64,000 bases of DNA, from assembly GCA_022447555.1 (NCBI GenBank), contig JAKVBF010000003.1:191911-255910 (forward strand), written 5' to 3'. Source of the DNA: Mariniblastus sp. (GTDB lineage Bacteria; Planctomycetota; Planctomycetia; Pirellulales; Pirellulaceae). Below, in pieces: positions 1 through 8,932 of this stretch (positions are counted from its first letter, which is position 1; each line of letters starts with the position of its first letter). Both the position numbers and the translations under genes were made by a program. The notes beneath the pieces were generated by a model. That model was not told the origin of the DNA, did not search any database, and worked only from the letters and a program-made list of their open reading frames with translations.

Positions 1-525
1 GGCGACTGAGAATCCCAGTCGAACGCGCATCCCCGAACTGTAAGTTTTTACGGGGTCGTTGATCACATGCCCCAATTCAGCAAAGTCAATGATCTTATCA
101 ATGATACGGTCGACTTCGTTTTTTTTGATTCCAAGCACGGCCGCGTTGACGTAAATATTTTCTCGACCGGAAAGAATTGGGTTGAACCCGGTCCCTAATT
201 CGATCAAGGCGGCGACTTTTCCTCGGATCGAGATGCGGCCGGCATCGGGGCGGACCAATCCGTTAATCATTTTAAGCATTGTGCTTTTGCCAGCGCCATT
301 GGGACCGATCAGCGCAACGCACTCGCCTTGACGCACTTGGAAGTTGGCTTCTTTAATCGCAAAAAATTCGCCGGGACGTAATTTTGTAAGGGTTCGGTCA
401 TGCCCCTGCCCAGTCATTTCTCTGCCCAGATCGCGCACGCCGTACCACATGGCTCGCTTGAGATTGCGGCAGTAGACTTTCCAGACGTTTTCGACGTCCA
501 ACACGATGTCTGACGAATTTGACAT
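1..525 (-). CDS. Polysaccharide/O-antigen ABC exporter ATP-binding subunit (3' end outside window)
   Basis: ATP-binding subunit of a type-2 ABC exporter that drives export of a polysaccharide across the inner membrane (family: Wzt/TagH/KpsT). The 175 codons present start at ATG 525. The Walker A motif GPNGAGKST is at about residues 74-82. The window edge cuts the gene at YSSGMRVRLGF, the YSSGM-type ABC signature typical of polysaccharide exporters rather than the usual LSGGQ. Walker B and the C-terminal part are not visible, so I cannot tell whether a Wzt-like carbohydrate-binding domain follows. The permease gene ends 9 nt upstream, so the two are almost certainly co-transcribed. The substrate is unknown; the nearby kdsD makes a Kdo-linked surface glycan plausible (inference). 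Confidence 0.9.
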   Translation of the reverse strand, partial: MSNSSDIVLDVENVWKVYCRNLKRAMWYGVRDLGREMTGQGHDRTLTKLRPGEFFAIKEANFQVRQGECVALIGPNGAGKSTMLKMINGLVRPDAGRISIRGKVAALIELGTGFNPILSGRENIYVNAAVLGIKKNEVDRIIDKIIDFAELGHVINDPVKTYSSGMRVRLGFSVA

Positions 526-534
526 ATGATTTTC

Positions 535-1479
535 TTAGGCCATCATTCTTTCGATTAGGACTGGCAACGAGACGCGGTAGAAGACGAGGCTGAACAACAA
601 GAGCACCACCGCTGCGATGCCGTAGGGGATCGTCAACATGGCAAATTCAGTGCTTCCATTCAGTAGGAGGTCTCGCGATACGATCAGTAATGGAGCGACA
701 GGGTTCACCCAATTTAACAGGGAATCAGGGTACTGTGTCGAGGGAACATAGATGATCGGCGTGATGATCATCCAAAAGGGCAACACCAACGTGATGAATC
801 GGCCAACATCCTGATAGAGCGAACCGATCGGCATCAGGAGGATACCCATTCCCAGCCCCAACAGGATCAAACCGAAAATTGCCACAGGGGCTAGCAAGAT
901 CGAAGCGTGAAGGGCGATTCCGAACCAGAGGAATGCGGGGATCAACAGGACCATCCGGATCGCGAGATTGAATAGCGTTTCACCCACCGCCACCAACAGC
1001 AAAGACTCGCGAGGAAATCGCAATTTAGCGATCATATTTTTATTGGCGTTGACGAGTTTACCGGGGGATTGAAACGCGTCGATGAAGGCTTGCCAGAGAA
1101 TCATTCCGGTTAATATATAGACCGTGGAGTTGACTCCCGTATCGCCAATTTGGAATACGTTTTGTGACTTCAGAAAAATCCAGACAGCCGTGTTAGCGAT
1201 CGGAGGGAGGAATGCCCAAAACAGACCTAGCATCGTTTGCCGATAAAGCCCTTTAAGATTGCGGACGAACAACCGCCAAGCCAGTTCTCGTCCCGCCATA
1301 AAGTCGTGATAGATTTCCCGGAATAGCTTGACAGGGGTCCGGATTTCGGACATCGACGAGTAGGTCACGCAAGGTTCATTAGCCAGATCGATCGATTCCA
1401 TACTCAGTGCTACTGACGAATCCTCCGACAAGACGTCGGCGTCAGGTTGCTCTTGCGATGAAGTGGAATTCTCAGTCAA
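535..1479 (-). CDS. Polysaccharide ABC exporter permease (ABC-2 type)
   Basis: Inner-membrane permease, 314 aa, of the ABC-2 family (Wzm/TagG/KpsM). It forms the channel driven by the ATPase encoded 9 nt downstream. About 70 cytoplasmic residues at the N terminus precede a segment RELAWRLFVRNLKGLYRQT, which is typical of the family just before the first membrane helix. Six hydrophobic stretches follow, as expected. The gene lies 20 nt downstream of kdsD, so kdsD, permease and ATPase look like one operon. The somewhat acidic Ser/Glu-rich N terminus (about 45 residues) is longer than in KpsM-type proteins; this may be a family trait or a start chosen too far upstream. Confidence 0.9.
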   Translation of the reverse strand: MTENSTSSQEQPDADVLSEDSSVALSMESIDLANEPCVTYSSMSEIRTPVKLFREIYHDFMAGRELAWRLFVRNLKGLYRQTMLGLFWAFLPPIANTAVWIFLKSQNVFQIGDTGVNSTVYILTGMILWQAFIDAFQSPGKLVNANKNMIAKLRFPRESLLLVAVGETLFNLAIRMVLLIPAFLWFGIALHASILLAPVAIFGLILLGLGMGILLMPIGSLYQDVGRFITLVLPFWMIITPIIYVPSTQYPDSLLNWVNPVAPLLIVSRDLLLNGSTEFAMLTIPYGIAAVVLLLFSLVFYRVSLPVLIERMMA

Positions 1480-1499
1480 GGTTTGGCTGTCCTGTAATG

Positions 1500-2498
1500 C
1501 TAAACGAGGCCCGCACGAATCAGGTCGTGAAGGTGAACGGCTCCGACTAGTCGATGTTCCGCATCAACGACGGGAAGGGTGGTGATTTTCTTGGATTCCA
1601 TAACCTTGATTGCATCGACCGCCAGCGATTCGGCTTGAATGGTCGTCGGTTCCGAACTCATCCAGTTGGCGACAGTTTCCGAGAGCGGTGTTTTGCAACG
1701 CTCCAGTGTTCTCCGCAGATCGCCATCGGTGAGTATGCCCTCTAATCGATGTTCATCATCGGCGACGATTGCCGCACCCAGTCGTTTTTCACTCATGATG
1801 ACAATCGCCTCGCTGAGGGAGGCTGTTTTTTGAACGACCGGTAAATCGTGGCCCGAATGCATAAAGTTTTCGACAGTCGCCAACAGCCGTCGACCGAGGT
1901 TGCCGCCAGGATGAAAAAGGGCAAACTGTTCTCGGGTAAAACCTCGTAATTGCATCAGTGCTACGGCAAGTGCGTCGCACATGGCCAACGCCACTGTGGA
2001 ACTACTCGTAGGTGCTAGTTCAATGGTGTCCGCTTCGGACTGAACCGAAACATCGATCGTCACGGTACTGCGGCGAGCCAATTCGCTGTGCGGAGAACCG
2101 GTCAAACAAACGATTGGGATATCAAACCGATGCATGTAGGGAAGAACAGAATTGACTTCCGCCGTCTCGCCACTTTTGGAGAGGGCTAAAAGAACGTCAC
2201 CCTGAGTGACAATCCCTAAATCCCCATGGGCCGCCTCACCAGGATGGAGGAAGACCGCTGGCGTTCCAGTACTGCAAAAGGTGGCGGCCGCTTTGCGAGC
2301 GATGTATCCCATTTTACCCATTCCGGTAATGATTGCTCGGCCTTGGCATTGGAATAATAAATCGACTGCCTGCTGGACTTGATCGTCGATACGATCCGCC
2401 GTCTGCGCAATGGCCGCTGCCTCGGCACGCAACACATTTTGGACCGTGTCGCGGGTCGACTTTGAATCAGTCGTCTTTGGATCTTCGTTCGGAGGCAT
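1500..2498 (-). CDS. kdsD: Arabinose-5-phosphate isomerase (KdsD/KpsF/GutQ family)
   Basis: Converts D-ribulose 5-phosphate to D-arabinose 5-phosphate, the first step toward Kdo for lipopolysaccharide or capsule. The 332 aa product has an N-terminal SIS (sugar isomerase) domain with GMGKMGYIARKAA, HPGEAAHGDLG and SKSGET, then two CBS domains (from about residue 205 to the end). Length and order match the family. I place the start at ATG 2498. The open frame continues upstream to 2702, but those 68 residues have no family character. It is the first gene of a probable operon with the ABC exporter, which fits production and export of a Kdo-containing glycan (inference). Confidence 0.9.
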   Translation of the reverse strand: MPPNEDPKTTDSKSTRDTVQNVLRAEAAAIAQTADRIDDQVQQAVDLLFQCQGRAIITGMGKMGYIARKAAATFCSTGTPAVFLHPGEAAHGDLGIVTQGDVLLALSKSGETAEVNSVLPYMHRFDIPIVCLTGSPHSELARRSTVTIDVSVQSEADTIELAPTSSSTVALAMCDALAVALMQLRGFTREQFALFHPGGNLGRRLLATVENFMHSGHDLPVVQKTASLSEAIVIMSEKRLGAAIVADDEHRLEGILTDGDLRRTLERCKTPLSETVANWMSSEPTTIQAESLAVDAIKVMESKKITTLPVVDAEHRLVGAVHLHDLIRAGLV

Positions 2499-2826
2499 GC
2501 AGAGTCCGGAGAAAGTACGGTTTGCTGTTTGATTATAGCGCCTTTTTAGGGGCGAGATGGAATGGGAAATGGGCAACCCCAAAACGTTGTCGTTCGGGCT
2601 GCCAACGGACTGAGAAATCCGCACATTAGAAAAAACCCGACGTTCGCCAATCGAAACAGTCGGTTTAATCCACCTCTTCACACAAAACCGCAAATCTCGC
2701 ATACGAGTCAGAGCGATGGATTGAAGCTGTCTGAGAAACGGATTGTCAGCCGAGACCGTACCAGGTCGCGGTTTCGCTCGATTAGATTGCGGGGTTTGGG
2801 GTTCTTCCCGGGGTTTGGGTCCTTCC
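2499..2826. other. Intergenic region pgk-kdsD, no gene seen
   Basis: This 328-nt stretch has no convincing gene. It holds the kdsD 5' region and the pgk 3' region (both genes on the minus strand). A short imperfect direct repeat built on GGGGTTTGGG plus a TTCTTCC-like tail occurs twice in tandem at about 2791-2809 and 2810-2826, directly after the pgk stop codon. I see no clear hairpin terminator. Confidence 0.5.
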
Positions 2827-4026
2827 TTAACCGGACACTACTGTTTTTTGATCCAGAAGTTCGACTGCGGGAAATGATTTTCCTTCGAGCATTGCAAGGC
2901 TAGCGCCACCGCCGGTGCTGACATGGGTTACCGCATCTTCGAATCCAAGCTGTGCGATCGCCGCAGCGCTGTCCCCTCCTCCAATGATGCTGGTACACGA
3001 CGCATTGGCAATCGCCTGCGCGACCACTTTGGTCCCTTCGTCAAAGGGAGGCATCTCAAAGACGCCCATCGGTCCGTTCCAAACTACCGTTTTAGAATTT
3101 GCGATGATGGCCGCAAATCGTTGAGCCGTTTCTGGTCCGATGTCCAGACCCTCGAAACCCTCTGGAATGTTGCCGGCCTGAACGATTTTTTTATTGCAGT
3201 TAGCGTCGAATGCATCGCCGCAATGTGTGTCGATCGGCAGAATTAATTTTTCTCCACCTCGCTCAATCAGTTCTCTGGCCAGTTCCACTTTATCGGGTTC
3301 CACCAGACTGTCACCCACGGTACCGCCGGTGGCCAAAGAAAAAGTGTAAGCCATGGCCCCACCAATCAAAACGTGGTCGCAGATTCCCAACAAGTTGTTA
3401 ATCACATTGATTTTGTCGGAAACTTTGGCTCCACCAAGAATGGCCACAAAGGGTCGCTCAGGAGTCGAGATTACCGAGCTGAGATATTTGATTTCTTTTT
3501 CGACAAGGGAGCCGACCACTTTCGGTTTTCCGGTCATCGCCTCGGGGACTGCAACCATTGAAGCGTCCGAGCGATGACAGGTCCCAAAGGCGTTGTTGCA
3601 GTAGATATCAGAAACCTCGGCGAGTGCTTTGGCAAAGTCGACATCCCCTTCTTTTTCACCGGGCTGAAAACGGAGGTTTTCTAAGACCAGGATCCCACCA
3701 TCCTTCAGTGAAGCGACCTTTGATTGCGAATCACTTCCGACTGTATCGGCAGAGAAGGCCACTGGAGTCCCAACCATACGGGCCAGCTCGTCGGCAGCCG
3801 GTGCAAGGCTCATAGCGGGATTTGGGTGCCCCTTTGGACGTCCCAAATGACTGATCAGAATCAGGCGGCCGCCCCGATCGATCACGCTTTTGATACTAGG
3901 CAACGCCATTTCAATTCGGCGGTTATCGGTGATCTCACCGACATCGTTAAGCGGGACATTGAAGTCGACGCGCATCAGGACTCGTTTTCCGGTTACCTCA
4001 ACATCGTCAATCGTCATCTTGCTCAT
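2827..4026 (-). CDS. pgk: Phosphoglycerate kinase
   Basis: Catalyses 1,3-bisphosphoglycerate + ADP to 3-phosphoglycerate + ATP in glycolysis, in the cytoplasm. At 399 aa it is the usual bacterial size. Visible family marks are [12 protein letters not shown] near the N terminus, the basic-patch region [12 protein letters not shown], the hinge region WNGPMGVFE and the C-terminal nucleotide-binding loop GGGDSAAA. The start at ATG 4026 ([15 protein letters not shown]) is preceded by an AGG and fits the family. A longer in-frame start at 4074 would add 16 residues without family character. It is a single gene here, not clustered with gap or tpi. Confidence 0.97.
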   Translation of the reverse strand: MSKMTIDDVEVTGKRVLMRVDFNVPLNDVGEITDNRRIEMALPSIKSVIDRGGRLILISHLGRPKGHPNPAMSLAPAADELARMVGTPVAFSADTVGSDSQSKVASLKDGGILVLENLRFQPGEKEGDVDFAKALAEVSDIYCNNAFGTCHRSDASMVAVPEAMTGKPKVVGSLVEKEIKYLSSVISTPERPFVAILGGAKVSDKINVINNLLGICDHVLIGGAMAYTFSLATGGTVGDSLVEPDKVELARELIERGGEKLILPIDTHCGDAFDANCNKKIVQAGNIPEGFEGLDIGPETAQRFAAIIANSKTVVWNGPMGVFEMPPFDEGTKVVAQAIANASCTSIIGGGDSAAAIAQLGFEDAVTHVSTGGGASLAMLEGKSFPAVELLDQKTVVSG

Positions 4027-4108
4027 GGTGTTACCTGTTTTTTTGGAAAGCAGCGTGGGGGTGTGTCGGAACAACCAATGGGCATCATCAGCTGCGTTGG
4101 TAATTGAT

Positions 4109-4423
4109 TTACGACTCGCTAGATTCTGTAGACTTTACCCTTTTTTGGACGTCCGTTTCAATGGGGCCGAAGACTTCTTCGTGCCGTTGAATCGAAACGT
4201 GCAAGGCGTGTAACAGCCGTTTGGCAGTGTAGAAGTTCAGTACGGTGCGCTGCTGTATTTCCACCGGCTTGTCGTTGGACCCCATCGGCTGGGAGTTCAT
4301 TCCAAAGTCGATAATGAGTTCCTCGGGCGATCCGGTCACGCGACAGAAATTTGCATAGCAACTCTTGGCATTAGATTCATCAACGGTCAGGGGGGAGGGT
4401 TGTTTTCCTGCTTCTTTCGCCAT
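4109..4423 (-). CDS. DUF3467 family protein
   Basis: A small soluble protein of 104 aa matching the DUF3467 family as I know it: [20 protein letters not shown], a variable loop, then a segment around [21 protein letters not shown] and a C-terminal DVQKR. Its biochemical function is unknown. The start at ATG 4423 is preceded by AAGG at a good distance. The frame stays open to 4804, but that extension runs into the start of the divergent asparaginase gene and has no family character. The 163-nt gap to the asparaginase start probably carries both promoters. Confidence 0.85.
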   Translation of the reverse strand: MAKEAGKQPSPLTVDESNAKSCYANFCRVTGSPEELIIDFGMNSQPMGSNDKPVEIQQRTVLNFYTAKRLLHALHVSIQRHEEVFGPIETDVQKRVKSTESSES

Positions 4424-4586
4424 GGTGGATACCTTAAACTGTTGGGAACGTGGGGTAGATAAAAAGAGCATCCCCCAAATCGTCGTGATCGTCAATATAA
4501 CCGAGTTATAACCCAGTGCGACTCGATGGAGCATTGTTGCGGTAGGAAAGGTTTGTGGTTGAATCACCAACGGGATTTGAGGCCAG

Positions 4587-5606
4587 ATGAAGAAGATTTG
4601 TATTATTAATACGGGGGGTACGATCGGGATGCGGGCGGGTCCAAATGGTTTGCGACCGGAACCGGGATTCATCGAATCCCAACTCGCTCTAATGCCTGAA
4701 CTGAGCAGTCCCTTGATGCCCGAAATCACGGTGAAAGAATACGATCCGGTGATCGACTCGTCCAATATTAGCATTTCAGATTGGTTGAAATTGGCGAACG
4801 ACATTCAAGAGTCGTATGATCGGTTCGATGGATTCGTGGTGTTACATGGAACGGACACGATGGCGTACACGGCTTCGGCTCTTCCTTTCATGCTGCGAGG
4901 TTTGGGCAAGCCGGTGGTTTTGACGGGCTCTCAGTTGCCATTGAGTGAAGTCCGGAATGACGCTCGTGAAAATCTTAAAACGGCCATCATCCTCGCAGCG
5001 GGATATGAGATTCCAGAAGTCTGCATCTATTTTGGAGATCTCTTACTGAGGGGTTGCCGGGCCACTAAATTTAGTGCGACCAGCTTCAAAGCATTCGTCT
5101 CTCCTAATTATCCACCTCTCGGTTCGGCCGGTACTCGGATGGAGGTATTCGAACACCGTATTCTTCCAGTTCCTAAAGGAGACGGTCCCGTTGTCGAGCC
5201 TTTGAAATCTCAGGAAATAGCGACCTTTCGTTTATTTCCCGGCGTGTCAGTTGAGGTACTTGAGAATGTGCTCCGCCGACCCCTGAAGGCGCTGATTCTG
5301 GAATCGTTTGGGGATGGGAATGGACCATCGCAAAACATCGCATTCGTGGACTGCATTCGCAGGGCCTGCGACGATGGTATCTTGATTTTGAATCTATCCC
5401 AATGCAGTCAAGCAACCATTCATCAAACGGTCTATGAAACCGGTGCGGTAATGGAACAGGCTGGTGTCATTTCTGGATGCGACCTAACACTCGAGGCGGC
5501 GTTGGCCAAGTTGATGCACCTGTTCACCAAGCCGTTGCCGGTCGATGAGGTCAAGCGATTGATGCAACAGAGTCTGGTCGGCGAATTGACCGAACCGAAA
5601 AACTAG
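4587..5606 (+). CDS. ansA: Type I L-asparaginase
   Basis: Hydrolyses L-asparagine to aspartate and ammonia. The 339 aa length and absence of a signal peptide fit the cytoplasmic type I enzyme. Catalytic motifs are present: NTGGTIG with the nucleophilic threonine at about residue 12, and HGTDTMAYTAS with the second-triad threonine and aspartate at about 89-90. LTGSQLPL and NDARENL match the central region of the family. The start codon is ATG with only a weak ribosome binding site. It is divergent from the DUF3467 gene and stands alone. A Glu-tRNA(Gln) amidotransferase GatD is a paralogous alternative, but the N-terminal GatD domain is missing. Confidence 0.93.
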   Translation: MKKICIINTGGTIGMRAGPNGLRPEPGFIESQLALMPELSSPLMPEITVKEYDPVIDSSNISISDWLKLANDIQESYDRFDGFVVLHGTDTMAYTASALPFMLRGLGKPVVLTGSQLPLSEVRNDARENLKTAIILAAGYEIPEVCIYFGDLLLRGCRATKFSATSFKAFVSPNYPPLGSAGTRMEVFEHRILPVPKGDGPVVEPLKSQEIATFRLFPGVSVEVLENVLRRPLKALILESFGDGNGPSQNIAFVDCIRRACDDGILILNLSQCSQATIHQTVYETGAVMEQAGVISGCDLTLEAALAKLMHLFTKPLPVDEVKRLMQQSLVGELTEPKN

Positions 5607-5779
5607 ACCGAGGTCATTTCACGGCCGATCCGGTGAAGATGCTCAATAAATTATAACCGTTCACCCTGCCCTGCCCTGATTGGAGGTTTTCAGGAATCGC
5701 CAATCGAATAATAATGAAAGGGTTCCCTTTTTGTTTTCGCGTTACTGTAATTGTTTTAAATTTAGTTGTGAATCCATCG

Positions 5780-7039
5780 ATGAAAAATATATATTGCCTT
5801 AATTCCATTTTCAGTCTTCTGATTATCGGCTGCCTGACAACTCAATCATTCGCCAACGGCACCGACGATGCCTTTGTGGGTAACGTTCGAACATCAGGGG
5901 AAATGTCTCACAAGGACGATCTTCCCTTGGGGATCGTCAAGGAGCAGCCCGCCGATGGCCGTTTTGTAAAAACAGATCAGGGATTCATGGTTCCCTATAC
6001 GACGACGATTCCGGGAACCGAGGTAGAATTTGAGATGGTTCCGATCCCGGGTGGAACTTTCCTCATGGGGAGTCCTGAATCCGAAGATGATCGACGCTCA
6101 GACGAAGGCCCTCAGTTTCATGTGGTGGTGGAACCATTCTGGATGGGAAAACACGAAGTGACTTGGGCCGAATACAAAAAGTACATGGAGCTGGACAAAC
6201 ACTTCAAGTCGTTCCAACAGACCAAGACGCGACAGGTCAAAGACGATAACCAAGTGGATGCGATCACCGCCCCGTCCTCTTTGTACGATCCAAGTTTTAC
6301 ATTCGAAGCGGGGGAAGAGCCGGATGAACCGGCCGCCACCATGACCCAATACGCGGCCAAGCAGTACTCGAAATGGCTCAGTCTGTTGACGGGTGAATTT
6401 TACCGCTTGCCCTACGAATCCGAATGGGAGTATGCCTGCCGAGCCGGGACAACGACCGCTTTCTACTTTGGCGACGATCCCGACGAGCTGGAGGACCATG
6501 CCTGGTTTTATGACAACTCCGATGAACTTCGTCACACGGTGGGTGAACTGGAACCCAACCCCTGGGGGCTGCACGACATGTATGGGAACGTGGCGGAGTG
6601 GGTTTTGGATAAGTATTCCAAAGATCACTATGCCCAGTTCGCAGGAAAATCAGTTCCGGTCGACCAGGCTTTTGATGCGCCTGACGAAGTTTATCCACGC
6701 GTCCTACGCGGTGGCTCGTGGGAACTCGAGCTTGAGGATTGTCGCAGCGCGGCCCGGCTCGCTTCAGATGATGAAGAGTGGAAGCTGGAGGACCCCAACT
6801 TTCCCAAAAGCCCGTGGTGGTACACCGACACGCCAGGCCTTGGTAGTGGCTTTCGACTGATTCGGCCCTTGGCCGTTCCAGCTGATCGGCTGGCCAAAGA
6901 GGCCTTCTGGAAAGCGGATGTTGAAGAGATTATCGAGGATGCCAAGAACCGGATCACCGATAATGGTCGGGGTGCTTACGGGATCGTCGATCCTCAGCTT
7001 CCTAAAGCGATCGAGCAGATCGACGAGAACGACAAGTAA
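5780..7039 (+). CDS. SUMF1/FGE-like domain protein, secreted, probably non-catalytic
   Basis: A 419 aa protein with a signal peptide (residues 1 to about 24, ending SFA) and one formylglycine-generating-enzyme-like domain at about 75-385. Family marks are MVPIPGGTFLMGSP, HEVTWAEYKKYM, RLPYESEWEYACRAGT, GLHDMYGNVAEW and RVLRGGSW. The region after RGGSW, where true sulfatase-activating enzymes have two redox cysteines, here reads ELELEDCRSAARLAS with only the second, structural-type cysteine. I therefore expect a binding or regulatory role rather than sulfatase activation (inference). The start is set at ATG 5780 for the signal peptide; an upstream ATG at 5714 is possible. Confidence 0.85.
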   Translation: MKNIYCLNSIFSLLIIGCLTTQSFANGTDDAFVGNVRTSGEMSHKDDLPLGIVKEQPADGRFVKTDQGFMVPYTTTIPGTEVEFEMVPIPGGTFLMGSPESEDDRRSDEGPQFHVVVEPFWMGKHEVTWAEYKKYMELDKHFKSFQQTKTRQVKDDNQVDAITAPSSLYDPSFTFEAGEEPDEPAATMTQYAAKQYSKWLSLLTGEFYRLPYESEWEYACRAGTTTAFYFGDDPDELEDHAWFYDNSDELRHTVGELEPNPWGLHDMYGNVAEWVLDKYSKDHYAQFAGKSVPVDQAFDAPDEVYPRVLRGGSWELELEDCRSAARLASDDEEWKLEDPNFPKSPWWYTDTPGLGSGFRLIRPLAVPADRLAKEAFWKADVEEIIEDAKNRITDNGRGAYGIVDPQLPKAIEQIDENDK

Positions 7040-7367
7040 CCGATTTTGCCAGAGTGATTTTGCAAGAATGATTCTTGGGTTTCTTGGACTAAGCCCTGCG
7101 TCCCAGGAAGAGAGTCAGCTAATTTGATGGGCGCCGATCTGCCTGATTTTTCTGGGATCGGCGATTAAATCGTTGCTTCCCCTCCGAACCCCACCTACGC
7201 TGTATTTTGTTAAAAACCAAGAGTAGAGGGGATTTCTGCATCAGGGTTGGCCGTGGTTGTGGGGTGGCCGTGGTTGTCGTTAATCGACTGGACCGATTGT
7301 CCCGAAAAGAGCGAAATCCACTGAGAACCATCAGCAGCAATCCATGAAAAGAGAGAAGGCGCCTAAC
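7040..7367. other. Intergenic region before the PEP-CTERM gene
   Basis: A stretch of 328 nt with no supported gene. A 13-nt direct repeat, TGGCCGTGGTTGT, occurs at 7248-7260 and 7265-7277. Its role is unknown; it may be leader sequence of the following gene. Confidence 0.5.
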
Positions 7368-8723
7368 ATGTTACGCAATGTAACGAAAACCTACGCCGGC
7401 CTAATCACTCTAGCATACGCCGTGGCTTTGTTGAGCCTGCCGGCCGAAATCCTAGGGCAGGATATTGGTTTTAAGGATTGGACCTACGATTCTTATGGAA
7501 CGACCGGGATAAATATTTTCAGAAACTACGGTACGGGTTCAAAAACCGGTGCTCCCGGCATGTCTAACTCCTTTAATCGATCCGGGATGAAGCTGGCAGA
7601 ACCAGGCTGGCAGACGACCCCGGCCGGAAGCAATCACAGAATCAACGCAAATAATGGTAAGACTCAGTACAAGATGACTTACAACTTTGGTTACTCCGAT
7701 GCCACATTTGGAACGGATGGGGTGTATAGCTTATTGGAAAATACAAATACAGGACGCAGTTTGTACAATATCACGAGTGACTGGCAAAAGAAATTTCAGG
7801 ATCCCCAAGGGAATCAGACTTCCAAACCGATAGCCGACGCCAGCTCGGCCTTGAAGGCGGACTCTACGCCATGGCTGTCTGTGGCAGGTGCTAACAAGAC
7901 AGGTGATGAGCTCTATCAGTACCTTATGAATCGGTCGGATCAATGGTCGTTGACGAATGACCAAGGTGATGTGATTAAACCTTGGGAGGATGGCGATGGT
8001 AAAAATCCTTATCGCCGAACCGCCGCCGCCCTTGGCATGAGTTACAACCTCACTCAACATAACCACCAGCCAACAGATCCTTTCGGAGGATATCATTACT
8101 CCAACAATTATGTTGTCACAATGTGGGTTGATGAGGACGCGTTTTATCGGCCAAACGCGAATCAAAATATCCTGAATTTGGACGCAGAGAGTGCCCCGTT
8201 TCAAGAAGATGGATTATTACCATCGGGCTGGAATCCCGAACAAGGTTGGGATCCAGCTTGGGAGAGTTCTTTAGTGGGGGTTAACTGGAAACCTGACGAA
8301 TCTGGTCCGTACGAATCTTTCGGTGGTTTTTACCATGACTGGTGGAATGGTAATGATCCTCAGGGGAATTTTCCTTGGTCAGGGATAGGTTACACCTACG
8401 ACTGGTATTATCAGAACCACAATACGGGAAAGGGGTGGGATGAGTACTGGACGCAGAAGGGACCTGATAGTCCTGATTACGGTGACTATTATTTCGGCCA
8501 AGGTATATCAGAATTTGTGCTGTTGCAGAGTAACCCGACGGCATCCCTCAAAGCTCAATTCGAAGTAGTCGACGTTCAAACGACCTACCAATACCTGGAC
8601 GGTCAGAACGGTCCGTGGGGTTTTTCTGTGCCCGAACCGACGACGTTGACGATCTTCAGTATGGCCGTTCTGGCTGGGCTGGGGATCCACCGTCGACGCC
8701 GGCGTTCAGCGGACCGAATATAG
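7368..8723 (+). CDS. PEP-CTERM sorting-signal protein, surface or exported, function unknown
   Basis: A 451 aa exported protein. It has an N-terminal signal peptide (about residues 1-31, with a hydrophobic LITLAYAVALLSLPA core) and a C-terminal PEP-CTERM tripartite signal: VPEPTT, a hydrophobic helix and an RRRRR tail. Such proteins are recognised by an exosortase (known for the family). The body is rich in Gly, Asn, Trp, Tyr and Asp with almost no cysteine, like extracellular beta-rich proteins; I do not recognise a catalytic domain. I chose ATG 7368, preceded by GAGAAGG, over ATG 7344. No exosortase gene lies in this window. Confidence 0.8.
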   Translation: MLRNVTKTYAGLITLAYAVALLSLPAEILGQDIGFKDWTYDSYGTTGINIFRNYGTGSKTGAPGMSNSFNRSGMKLAEPGWQTTPAGSNHRINANNGKTQYKMTYNFGYSDATFGTDGVYSLLENTNTGRSLYNITSDWQKKFQDPQGNQTSKPIADASSALKADSTPWLSVAGANKTGDELYQYLMNRSDQWSLTNDQGDVIKPWEDGDGKNPYRRTAAALGMSYNLTQHNHQPTDPFGGYHYSNNYVVTMWVDEDAFYRPNANQNILNLDAESAPFQEDGLLPSGWNPEQGWDPAWESSLVGVNWKPDESGPYESFGGFYHDWWNGNDPQGNFPWSGIGYTYDWYYQNHNTGKGWDEYWTQKGPDSPDYGDYYFGQGISEFVLLQSNPTASLKAQFEVVDVQTTYQYLDGQNGPWGFSVPEPTTLTIFSMAVLAGLGIHRRRRRSADRI

Positions 8724-8782
8724 TTGGTCGAATAAAATAGTTGGTCGAATAAAAAACGATTGAAAACGATTGAAAACGATTG
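8721..8782. repeat. Two adjacent short tandem repeats after the PEP-CTERM gene
   Basis: TAGTTGGTCGAATAAAA occurs twice head to tail (8721-8737 and 8738-8754). It is followed at once by a 10-nt unit AACGATTGAA repeated about 2.8 times (8755-8782). The first repeat contains the stop codon of the PEP-CTERM gene, so each copy begins with TAG. This looks like replication slippage; no function is claimed. Confidence 0.9.
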
Positions 8783-8932
8783 GGCCGCCCCTTTTTTTGG
8801 TGTGTTGGTGATGCGTGCTGGGGTGAAGTACTGAATCGGCTTACTGCATGGCAGTGTGGTGAGACCGGCAAAGCGAACCAAGCGTAGCAGCGGGTTGCGC
8901 GGCCTCATCATTTGCGTGTGGTCGGTTACCCA

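Noticed and set aside
2499..2702. Upstream extension of kdsD (start at 2702)
   Set aside because: The extra 68 residues are low in family character, and ATG 2498 gives the normal length.
4424..4804. Upstream extension of the DUF3467 gene
   Set aside because: It crosses the divergent asparaginase start and lacks family character; ATG 4423 gives the family's usual length.
6098..6628. 176-codon open frame opposite the SUMF1-like gene
   Set aside because: A shadow of the coding strand; composition follows the codon bias of the sense gene.
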